Source: a bacterium (GTDB lineage Bacteria; Krumholzibacteriota; Krumholzibacteria; LZORAL124-64-63). Taken from it: 7,131 nt of DNA. The notes beneath the pieces are model-generated. The model was not told the DNA's origin. It searched no databases and was given only the letters and a program-made list of their open reading frames with translations. The stretch is taken from the NCBI GenBank assembly GCA_021767885.1, contig JAASSM010000083.1, positions 1-7,131 of the forward strand. The letters run 5' to 3'. Positions 1 through 5,654 of this stretch are shown piece after piece (the stretch's first letter is position 1; every line of letters begins with the position of its first letter). The position numbers were made by a program, and so were the translations under genes.

Positions 1-1
1 C

Positions 2-55
2 CGGGAATTCCTCGCCCTGCAGATCTACGCCATGCACGATCGCATCTACGCATGA
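2..55 (+). CDS. 3' end of a plus-strand gene, cut by the window edge
   Basis: Reading from base 2 gives 17 codons ending in TGA at 53-55, with residues REFLALQIYAMHDRIYA. Codons end almost always in G or C, as in the rest of the window, and the peptide has a normal coding mix (hydrophobic, Tyr, His, Asp, Arg). This is the only support for a real gene end. It would converge on the propeller gene, whose stop is at 233. The fragment is too short to assign a family, and chance open reading is possible in DNA of this composition. Confidence 0.45.
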   Translation, partial: REFLALQIYAMHDRIYA

Positions 56-163
56 TCCGGAAGAACCCCCTGAGCGATACATTCCATCAAATCGCCAGGA
101 TCCCGGTTCGGAGCGTCTCCGCCCCTGATCGCGACGGGACGGGGACCGGGCGTCGCGAGGCGA

Positions 164-224
164 TGGGACCGGGCGAGCCCCCGGGGTCCAACCTGGCCAC
201 ACCCAGCGGCCACGCCCAGTGGCC
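164..224. terminator. Two GC-rich hairpins between convergent genes, possible bidirectional terminator
   Basis: Two stem-loops lie between the stop at 55 (plus strand) and the stop at 233 (minus strand). The first, 164-190, folds around CCGGG/CCCGG arms with flanking TGG-ACC/GGT-CCCA pairing and one bulge. The second is a perfect 6-bp stem, GGCCAC at 208-213 and GTGGCC at 219-224, with a 5-base loop. It starts within 10 bases after the tandem TGA TGA stop of the minus-strand gene. Neither stem is followed by a run of T on either strand, so classic intrinsic termination is not shown. The location is the main argument. Confidence 0.35.
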
Positions 225-232
225 CCTCGTCA

Positions 233-1693
233 TCACCGCCCCCCGCCCCCGACCGGCACCAGGTCGCAGAAGATGGGGGCGAAGGCCACGTCGGCGCGGT
301 CGTCCGGGATGGGGGGCAGCTTCTCGAGCACGGCGGGCGCCAGGTGGGCGTCGGTGGCCGTGCGGAAGGCGGGCATGAGGTTGCGCAGGATCATGACGTG
401 CTCGCCGTCGAGGAGGGCGACGGCGTCGTAGCGGACGTCGAAGGTGCCGGTGGGGTCGTGGATCTCCACGCGTTCGCGGAGCCGGCCGTCGGGCTCGTGC
501 ACCTCGTAGCGGCAGACCATCCCCGGCGGCAGCTCCTTCGCGAAGAACGACGTCCGCACCCGCAGGCTGCCGTCGGGCTGCCACTCCAGGCCGCGGATCA
601 CCGGCTCGTGGGGCGAGAGCTTCTGCGCCCTGAACCGCACCTCGTCGCCCACGATGCTGTAGCTGCGGTACTCGAGCTCGGCCAGCTCGGCCTCGGTGCG
701 GCGGTGGGCGGGGAACTCGCGGGTCACCACGCGATCGACGCGCCCGTCGGGTCCGCGCCACTCCAGGCGGTAGGCGTCCCGGGCGGCGGCCAGCACCACC
801 TGGTCGCCGGTGACCGGGATGGCGGTGAACCAGGGATTGTGCTCGGCCACCTCGTCGCGGGCGCCGCGATCCTGATGGTGGGACTCCCGCTCCCGGCTGA
901 AGAAGCTCGCGGTGCGCGCGCCGTCGGCGTCGTGCAGGGCGGCGTGGAAGGTGCTGAGGAACTGGCCCGGCTGGTCGCTGTGGTGCGATTCCACGTAGGT
1001 GGCGAACCAGCCGTCCTCGGTCTCCGCCACGACGCTGGCCCAGGCGTTGGCCGCGAGCTGCCAGCGGCCGCGGGGCGTGCCGTCCACCGCCACCGTCTCC
1101 ACCCGCGTGGGATAGCCGTGGCTGATGGCCAGGTCGCCGTCACGCCGCGCCATGATCATCACCGGCATGCGGATCTCCCCCGGCCCGTCGCCCTCGCGCA
1201 GGATGGTGTCGAGGTGCTCGCCGTCGCGGCTCATGACCAGCACGTGGCAGAGCTGCGGGTCCAGGAGGTAGAGGCGGCCCTGGTGCAGCAGGACGTTGCG
1301 CTGGTCGAGGTAGCTGACCAGCGGCGCCTGGGGATCGTCGGGGTCGATGCGCCAGCGCTCGCGGATCTCCAGGCGGCGGACCACCGGCGGCTCGGTGGGG
1401 CAGACGATGGTGGGGGGCGAGGCGTCGGTGGCCGCGCCAGCGTCGGTGGCCGCGCCGGCGTCGGCGGCCGCAGGGACGCCGGCGGCCGCAGCGTGCGACG
1501 CCGGGACCGGACCGGTCACCAGACCAGCGACCAGGCCGGCGAACAGCGCGAGGGTGAGCAGCCTCGAGGGCAGACCCGGCCGCGGGACGACCCCGCCGGC
1601 ATTCGACCATGGGCGTCCGTTCGACCATGGGCGTCCGTTCGACCATGCGCGTCCGTTCGAGCATCGGCGGGCGGGCGAGCAGTGGATCGTCAT
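233..1693 (-). CDS. Secreted six-bladed beta-propeller protein with repetitive N-terminus
   Basis: A 486-residue exported protein of the six-bladed beta-propeller (NHL-like/BF3095-type) class. The best signature is REGDGPGEIRMP at residues 167-178, the G-x-GPGE-P element typical of these propellers. Around it are blade-like strands such as LHQGRLYLLDPQ (136-147) and repeated W-x-PDG or GPDG turns (near 312-317, 371-375, 401-403). The N-terminus is unusual. Residues 12-30 hold an S-N-G-R-x-W hexapeptide repeat, followed by a hydrophobic stretch (45-60), a likely cleavage after ASHA (about 68), and an A-T-D-A-G-A low-complexity linker (75-91). The ATG at 1693 was chosen because AGGGAG lies 9-10 bases upstream. 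An in-frame ATG at 1771 has no such support and would place the GC hairpins inside the gene. The gene ends with two TGA codons. Ligand and role are unknown; members of this class are often scaffold or binding domains outside the inner membrane. Confidence 0.85.
   Translation of the reverse strand: MTIHCSPARRCSNGRAWSNGRPWSNGRPWSNAGGVVPRPGLPSRLLTLALFAGLVAGLVTGPVPASHAAAAGVPAAADAGAATDAGAATDASPPTIVCPTEPPVVRRLEIRERWRIDPDDPQAPLVSYLDQRNVLLHQGRLYLLDPQLCHVLVMSRDGEHLDTILREGDGPGEIRMPVMIMARRDGDLAISHGYPTRVETVAVDGTPRGRWQLAANAWASVVAETEDGWFATYVESHHSDQPGQFLSTFHAALHDADGARTASFFSRERESHHQDRGARDEVAEHNPWFTAIPVTGDQVVLAAARDAYRLEWRGPDGRVDRVVTREFPAHRRTEAELAELEYRSYSIVGDEVRFRAQKLSPHEPVIRGLEWQPDGSLRVRTSFFAKELPPGMVCRYEVHEPDGRLRERVEIHDPTGTFDVRYDAVALLDGEHVMILRNLMPAFRTATDAHLAPAVLEKLPPIPDDRADVAFAPIFCDLVPVGGGGR
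1422..1493 (-). repeat. 18-bp tandem repeat encoding the Ala/Thr/Asp linker
   Basis: Four units of 18 bp start at 1422, 1440, 1458 and 1476. The first two differ only at their last base, while the third and fourth are diverged. The unit is GCGTCGGTGGCCGCGCCR on the plus strand. On the coding strand it encodes the A-G-A-A-T-D type linker just after the predicted signal peptide of the propeller protein. Eighteen bases equal six codons, so gain or loss of units keeps the reading frame. Confidence 0.85.
1602..1673 (-). repeat. 18-bp tandem repeat encoding S-N-G-R-P-W hexapeptides
   Basis: Units start at 1602, 1620, 1638 and 1656. The first two are identical (TTCGACCATGGGCGTCCG), the third differs at one base, and the fourth is degenerate. 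On the coding strand they encode consecutive S-N-G-R-P/A-W hexapeptides in the propeller protein, between its start codon and the hydrophobic core of its export signal. The unit length keeps the frame. Confidence 0.92.
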
Positions 1694-1723
1694 CGGTCTT
1701 CTCCCTGGTTCGAGCGTGCCTGG

Positions 1724-1740
1724 TCCGGGCCGGGCCCGGA
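1724..1740 (-). promoter_or_regulatory. Perfect hairpin in the leader of the propeller gene
   Basis: A 7-bp perfect stem (TCCGGGC at 1724-1730, GCCCGGA at 1734-1740) with a 3-base loop sits about 20 bases upstream of the AGGGAG ribosome binding site. A 14-base GC palindrome (GCCCCCCGGGGGGC, 1756-1769) lies just above it. No T-run follows, so it is not a clear terminator. It could be a processing or stability element, a partial terminator separating the propeller gene from the operon upstream, or a by-product of extreme GC content. Confidence 0.4.
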
Positions 1741-1800
1741 GGTCTGCCGGCGAGGGCCCCCCGGGGGGCACCGACGCCGGACCCGGAACCGCGCCGGCGG

Positions 1801-2292
1801 TCAGAATCCGGTGCGGAGGCCGAGACCCGCGCCGCCGTCGGGCGCCCGGAAGGCCGCCAGCTCCGCGGGCGCCGGACCATCGGCGCCCGGCGCGTCGGCG
1901 GCATCCGGTTCGCCGTCGTTCCCGCCGCCCCCGCCGCGCGCGATCTCCATGATCAGCGCGAGGCCGATGGACACGGCGCCGGCGATCATCAGGTGTTCAT
2001 GGGCATCGGTGTCGATGACGACGTCCACGTAGCCCTCGCCGTGGCGTTCGTGGTAGCGCGCGGTGTCGTCGGTGGTGCCCTTGAGGATCGCCCCGGTGAC
2101 GACGAGCGCGAGCCCGGCCCCGGCCAGCGCCGCCTGGGCCAGCCGCGGCGGGCCGGAGCCCGAACCGTCGTCGGCGAACTCGCTGCTCGCGCGAGCCGGG
2201 GCCACGGTGGAGATGGAGATGCTGGAGACGACGGCGAGGCAGAAGACCAGACCGCCGGCGAGCGGTCGGGACCGGAGGCTCGAGGCGAGCAT
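1801..2292 (-). CDS. Small exported protein with two hydrophobic segments, function unknown
   Basis: A 163-residue protein I do not recognise. Residues 1-36 look like a signal peptide: Arg near the start, a hydrophobic core at 11-28, and APARA before SSE as a plausible cleavage site. Two further hydrophobic segments lie at 51-70 and 101-118. Between them is a charged loop rich in Asp, His and Arg (72-100) with T-D-D-T-A-R-Y-H-E-R-H. The C-terminal tail is Gly, Ala, Pro and Asp rich and ends GLGLRTGF, with a terminal Phe reminiscent of outer-membrane proteins, though no barrel is evident in such a short chain. The ATG at 2292 is preceded by GAGAGGT at good spacing. The gene follows the FecR-domain gene by 69 bases and precedes the propeller gene by 107. 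A membrane or envelope location is likely; any link to FecR signalling is inferred from position only. Confidence 0.75.
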   Translation of the reverse strand: MLASSLRSRPLAGGLVFCLAVVSSISISTVAPARASSEFADDGSGSGPPRLAQAALAGAGLALVVTGAILKGTTDDTARYHERHGEGYVDVVIDTDAHEHLMIAGAVSIGLALIMEIARGGGGGNDGEPDAADAPGADGPAPAELAAFRAPDGGAGLGLRTGF

Positions 2293-2302
2293 GAAAGACC
2301 TC

Positions 2303-2347
2303 TCCGGGATGGCAGGATACGGTTCGCGATGCCCGCATCATCCCGGA
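2303..2347 (-). promoter_or_regulatory. Long-range stem running into the ribosome binding site of the small membrane protein gene
   Basis: The arms TCCGGGATG (2303-2311) and CATCCCGGA (2339-2347) are perfectly complementary over 9 bp, enclosing 27 bases. On the transcript the downstream arm ends in GGA, which is the beginning of the GGAGAGGT ribosome binding site of the gene starting at 2292. A small inner inverted repeat (GATGC/GCATC, 2328-2339) competes with the upstream arm. The element may modulate translation of the small protein gene, or may only stabilise the message end. No T-run marks it as a terminator. Confidence 0.45.
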
Positions 2348-2361
2348 ACGACACCGCGATG

Positions 2362-3159
2362 TCAATCGCCCCCCAGCCGCGGCCCCGACCGCCGCACGAA
2401 CCGGTTCAGCGCCACGGTCTGCGAACGGGTCAGCGTGGTGAGGTCCTGGTCGCGGTCGCGGCCGAAGAGGTGCAGGCAGTGGCCCGCGAGGACGGGGTTG
2501 AGCTCGTCGTGGTTCAGGCCGGCCACCGCGTCGCCCTCCAGGACACAGACCCGCGTGCCGACCGAATCCCGCTCCACCGCCACCACGCCGTCGAGGACGC
2601 GCACCATGCCGCCAGCGGTGTAGACCTCGAACGCGGCGCCGTCGAACCGCTCGCCGGTGCGGATCAGGAGCCGGCCGTGGCGCAGGTTGGCGCCGGTGGT
2701 GCGGTCGAACCAGCGGCCCACCGGCGCGGAGAGCTCCAGCTCCGAGTCCGGCGCCAGCTCCAGGGCCAGGGTCCGCGCCGCGGTGATGGCGACCCCCGCG
2801 CGGGGCGGCGTGCGGATCTGGCCGCCGCGGGCGAGGAGGCCGGCGAGGTCCTCCTGCTGGTCGGGCAACTGGCCGCCGTCGAGGACCACGCGGGCCTGGC
2901 CCAGCAGCGCCACCTGCCAGTCCGCCCCGCGGTTGCCCACGGCCACGGCGATCACCGCGGCGATGGCCAGCGCGAGCAACGCCAGGCCGAGGAAGAAGCG
3001 GCGGCGGGAAGGCGGGGGAGGCGTCGGGAAGGGAGGGCCCCCCGGGGGGCCCCCGGGGGGGCCCTCGCGGCGCGTCGGCGTCGCGTCTTCGCCGGACCGG
3101 CCGGGCCATGCGTCGCGGTGGCCGCGGGGCCGGTCGTCATGGTGATCGTGCGGATCCAT
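2362..3159 (-). CDS. FecR-domain single-pass membrane protein
   Basis: A 265-residue protein with one membrane segment (about 55-75) and a C-terminal FecR-like beta domain outside the inner membrane. FecR-family features are GGQIRTPPRAGVAITAARTLALELAPDSELEL (112-143), then LRHGRLLIRTGERF (159-172), then AFEVYTAGGMVRVLDGVVAVER (176-197), the usual T-A-x-G-x-VRVL-x-G-x-V-x-V element. In FecR itself this domain relays an outside signal to an ECF sigma factor. Here no sigma gene is nearby and the short tail carries no obvious zinc-finger anti-sigma motif. Instead the predicted cytoplasmic N-terminus is His/Asp rich (MDPHDHHDDRPRGH) and then Pro/Gly rich (33-50). The ATG at 3159 has GGAGGG at ideal spacing. 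The gene begins 54 bases after the ABC membrane gene ends, so shared transcription is likely. I am confident of the FecR-like fold, less so of any regulatory role. Confidence 0.8.
   Translation of the reverse strand: MDPHDHHDDRPRGHRDAWPGRSGEDATPTRREGPPGGPPGGPPFPTPPPPSRRRFFLGLALLALAIAAVIAVAVGNRGADWQVALLGQARVVLDGGQLPDQQEDLAGLLARGGQIRTPPRAGVAITAARTLALELAPDSELELSAPVGRWFDRTTGANLRHGRLLIRTGERFDGAAFEVYTAGGMVRVLDGVVAVERDSVGTRVCVLEGDAVAGLNHDELNPVLAGHCLHLFGRDRDQDLTTLTRSQTVALNRFVRRSGPRLGGD
3033..3066. repeat. GC palindrome tract inside the FecR-domain gene
   Basis: Alternating runs of C and G form nested perfect palindromes that encode the P-P-G-G-P-P-G-G-P-P stretch of the FecR-domain protein. The 18 bases at 3033-3050 (GAGGGCCCCCCGGGGGGC) occur again exactly at 1752-1769, between the small protein gene and the propeller gene. 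This may be a dispersed short repeat or coincidence in low-complexity GC-rich DNA. The tract is also a likely site of replication slippage and sequencing error. Confidence 0.6.
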
Positions 3160-3187
3160 GCATGCCCTCCGCGTTGAGGCGAGGTCG

Positions 3188-3225
3188 CGCCCGGTCGGAC
3201 CAGATCCGCCCGGTCAGACCAGATC
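3188..3225. repeat. 19-bp direct tandem duplication at the end of the ABC membrane gene
   Basis: Copies at 3188-3206 and 3207-3225 (CGCCCGGTCGGACCAGATC form) match at 18 of 19 positions. The single difference is G at 3197 versus A at 3216. That A completes the TGA stop codon (3214-3216) of the membrane protein gene; the copy with G would read CGA. Each copy also contains a GGTC-x-GACC mini-palindrome. The duplication fills much of the 54-base gap before the FecR-domain gene. Confidence 0.93.
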
Positions 3226-4716
3226 CCCCCGCAGCGCGCGCCAGCGCCAGGCCACGGCCCAGGCCAGCCAGCAGATCGCCGCGAGGATGCCGGCCGCCAC
3301 GCGCGTCTCCGGCCACAGGAGCAACGCATGGAACAGGAAGAACGGCAAGATCGCCGCCGGCTGCAGCGTGCCGGTCCGGCCAGTCCGTCTGATCAGCGTG
3401 ATCAGCAGGAGCTGCGCCGGCGCGGCGAAGACCGGCAGCGCCAGCAGGTGGGCCGGCGGCAGGGGGAAGTCCAGCGCGGAGCCGCCCACGGTGATCGACG
3501 GCAGCGTCCAGGCGCCCACCACCGACAGCCCCCAGAGTCCCGCCGACACCGCGATCTGCAGCCCCACCGTCCACGCCGCCGACCACCAGCCGGCGCGGTG
3601 CAGGTCGCGCCGCGCCACCAGGCCGCCGAGGGGTCGGGTCCGCAGGGACTGGAACACGCCCGCGGCGTACGTGGCCGCGAGGAAGGGCAGGCCCGGGAAC
3701 CAGCCCACCATCGCGTCGTCGGCGGGCCGGAGCTGCTGGCGCGCGTCGAAGTAGCCCAGGATCACCACGAGCGCGACGAGCGACAGTTCGGACGCGAGCA
3801 CTCCGGCCCGGCTCCGTGGCACGCCGGCCATCAGCCAGGTGGCGGCGGCCCCGCCGGCCAGGGCCCGGGAGCGGCGACCACTCGCCATGGCGCGCGCCGA
3901 CCACTCGACGACCGCCTGGAGCGGGCCTTCGCCCACGCGTCCGGGGGCACCCGCGCGGCCGCCATCCCGGCCGCCAGACCGCTCGCCGGTCCGCTGCCGC
4001 TGCCGATGATACCGCGCCAGGCGCTCCCGGTCGCGGATGTCGCCCAGCGAGAGGTACGGCACCCCGACCAGCCGGCGGTGACGGCCCCGCGAGAGGATCA
4101 CCGGCACGGCCAGCGCCACCACGACGACCAGCGTCGCCACGACCGGCCATGGCCGCGTCAGCATGGCGGAGACCTGCGCCCCGGTGACCACGTCGCCCGC
4201 CACGGCGGCAGCGAGGATCACCGCCATCGGCCCCGCGGCCACGGCCCAGGGCGAGCCGGGCGCCAGCAGCGTCAGCAGGAGCACCGCGCCGTAGACCGCG
4301 GCCGTGGTCGCGGCCACGGTCCCGGCCAGGAGCACGGTCCCGGCCACGCCCACCGTCCCGCTCGCCATGGCCGCGATCGCGGGCTGGGCCAGCGCCAGCA
4401 CCGCCCCCGCCGCCGCGAGCACCCCCGCCACCACCGCGTGCTGGATCAGCAGGTGGCGCCGCAGACCGGGCAGGTGGAAGCTCACCGGCAGGGCGAGCAG
4501 CTCCCGCTGGCCGGTGCCCAGCAGCAGGGCCACCCCGCAGGCCAGCGCCAGCAGGACCACCAGGGCGGTGGGGATGGCGGTCGGGGTCCCGCCGGCGGAT
4601 CCGGCCGCGGCGGACCGCAGCAGCACCACCAGCAGCACGGCCAGGAACGCCACGCAGGTCACCAGCAGCTCGCGGTTGCGCAGGCAGAGACGGGAGATCA
4701 GCAGCGCCGCGCTCAC
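3214..4716 (-). CDS. ABC transporter membrane protein, about 12 helices, partner of the adjacent ATPase
   Basis: A 500-residue integral membrane protein. Hydrophobic segments fall at roughly 18-35, 48-66, 93-111, 121-152 (probably two), 158-176 and 190-208. A hydrophilic Arg/Gly-rich stretch follows (210-285), and then segments near 306-324, 342-355, 378-402, 424-441, 453-468 and 472-490. This suggests two six-helix halves joined by a cytoplasmic linker. I see no large extracellular FtsX/MacB-type domain and no conserved motif that names a substrate. The GTG at 4716 was chosen because it overlaps the stop of the ATPase gene as GTGA and has AGGAGGTG at correct spacing; reading further upstream gives a composition typical of the wrong frame. 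With the ATPase it should form an exporter or an ABC-2-like complex in the inner membrane. In GntR/ABC operons of this layout the substrate is often an antimicrobial or envelope compound, which is not shown here. Confidence 0.85.
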   Translation of the reverse strand: MSAALLISRLCLRNRELLVTCVAFLAVLLVVLLRSAAAGSAGGTPTAIPTALVVLLALACGVALLLGTGQRELLALPVSFHLPGLRRHLLIQHAVVAGVLAAAGAVLALAQPAIAAMASGTVGVAGTVLLAGTVAATTAAVYGAVLLLTLLAPGSPWAVAAGPMAVILAAAVAGDVVTGAQVSAMLTRPWPVVATLVVVVALAVPVILSRGRHRRLVGVPYLSLGDIRDRERLARYHRQRQRTGERSGGRDGGRAGAPGRVGEGPLQAVVEWSARAMASGRRSRALAGGAAATWLMAGVPRSRAGVLASELSLVALVVILGYFDARQQLRPADDAMVGWFPGLPFLAATYAAGVFQSLRTRPLGGLVARRDLHRAGWWSAAWTVGLQIAVSAGLWGLSVVGAWTLPSITVGGSALDFPLPPAHLLALPVFAAPAQLLLITLIRRTGRTGTLQPAAILPFFLFHALLLWPETRVAAGILAAICWLAWAVAWRWRALRGDLV

Positions 4717-5654
4717 GACCGCACCTCCTGCGTCTGCGGCGCGGCCGGGCCGGCCACCTCGCCGGTGACCAGCAACCGGTAGATGGCCTCGAACCCCAGG
4801 TTCCGGATCTCGGCGCGGCCGCCCAGCGAGGCCACCTCCGCGTCCAGCGCCGCCCGGTCCGCGTTCTGCAGGACGACCACGGCGCTGGCCGCGTCGCGGA
4901 CCACGTGGCGCACCCCGCTGAGCGGCAGGTGGGCGGGCAGATGGCCATCCGGGCCGGACAGCCGCACCTCCCAGAACGACTCCCGCAGCTCGTCCAGCGG
5001 GGCGAAGCACCGCACGGCGCCGCCGGCGAGGACCAGCACCTGGTCGATCACCTTCTCCACGTCGGTCAGGATGTGGCTGCTGATCAGGATGGTGCGGGGC
5101 TGCTCCTGGATCAGGTCCATGAGCAGGTCCAGGACGTCCTGGCGGGCGATGGGATCGAGGGCGGAGGCGGGCTCGTCCAGCAGCAGCAGGTCCGGCCGGT
5201 GGGCCACGCCCAGGATGATGCCCAGGCCCTGCCGACGGCCGGCCGAGAGCGCGCCCACCTTCTGCCGGCGCGACAGCTCGAAGCGGTCGCCCAGCGCGGC
5301 CGCCAGGTCCGCATCCCAGCGGGGCTGATGGGCCCGCGCCAGATCCATGGTCTCGCCCACGGTGAGCCAGTCCAGCAGCTCGGTCTCCTGGTTCACGTAG
5401 CCGATCCGCGCGAGGCGCTCGCCGTCCAGGTCCAGGGTGCCGGCGCCGAGGGTCTCGGCGCGGCCGCCGCTCGGAGGCAGCAGGCCGGCGATGGTCTTCA
5501 ACAGGGTGGTCTTGCCGCTGCCGTTGGGGCCGAGGACGCCCACCACGTGGCCGGCGGCGACGTCCAGGGTGACCCCGTCCAGCGCCGGCGTGCGGCCGTA
5601 GCGGCGGGTGACGTGGTCCAGGCGGACCACGGGGGAATCGATGGTGCTGCTCAT
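4713..5654 (-). CDS. ABC transporter ATP-binding protein
   Basis: A 313-residue nucleotide-binding subunit that powers the membrane protein encoded next. All core motifs are present: Walker A GPNGSGKTT (42-50), Q-loop glutamine at 89 (YVNQET), signature LSAGRRQGLGI (136-146), Walker B LLLLDEP (156-162) followed by the D-loop SALD (164-167), and switch histidine 194 (ILISSH). The signature reads LSAGR where LSGGQ is usual, a common variation in this branch. After about residue 215 a C-terminal extension of some 100 residues follows, as in ABC-2-type and YtrB-like ATPases; it probably contacts the membrane partner. The ATG at 5654 overlaps the GntR stop as ATGA, with GAGGAG upstream. The stop overlaps the next gene as GTGA. 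Both overlaps point to translational coupling and equal dosage. Substrate cannot be read from the sequence. Confidence 0.95.
   Translation of the reverse strand: MSSTIDSPVVRLDHVTRRYGRTPALDGVTLDVAAGHVVGVLGPNGSGKTTLLKTIAGLLPPSGGRAETLGAGTLDLDGERLARIGYVNQETELLDWLTVGETMDLARAHQPRWDADLAAALGDRFELSRRQKVGALSAGRRQGLGIILGVAHRPDLLLLDEPASALDPIARQDVLDLLMDLIQEQPRTILISSHILTDVEKVIDQVLVLAGGAVRCFAPLDELRESFWEVRLSGPDGHLPAHLPLSGVRHVVRDAASAVVVLQNADRAALDAEVASLGGRAEIRNLGFEAIYRLLVTGEVAGPAAPQTQEVRS

Noticed and set aside
1602..1673. CRISPR-like array
   Set aside because: Units are directly adjacent 18-bp repeats without spacers and lie in a coding frame, so it is a minisatellite.
1694..1771. Upstream ATG at 1771 for the propeller protein
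   Set aside because: It adds 26 Pro/Gly/Arg-rich residues, covers the GC hairpins and lacks a good ribosome binding site, while the ATG at 1693 has AGGGAG at suitable spacing.
344..2032. Plus-strand open frame antisense to the propeller gene
   Set aside because: The composition (Val, His, Ala, Gly, Arg) mirrors the complementary codons of the propeller gene; no motif and no ribosome binding site supports it.
1609..3177. Long plus-strand open frame across the FecR and small protein genes
   Set aside because: It runs antisense to genes with clear signal peptides, domains and ribosome binding sites. Its translation is a monotonous Arg/Gly/Ala/Val mix with no domain, as expected from stop-poor GC-rich DNA.
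3137..4948. Minus-strand open frame overlapping the ABC membrane gene in another frame
   Set aside because: Pro/Arg/Gly-rich with no membrane segments or motifs. The overlapping frame has helices, a GTGA junction and a strong ribosome binding site.
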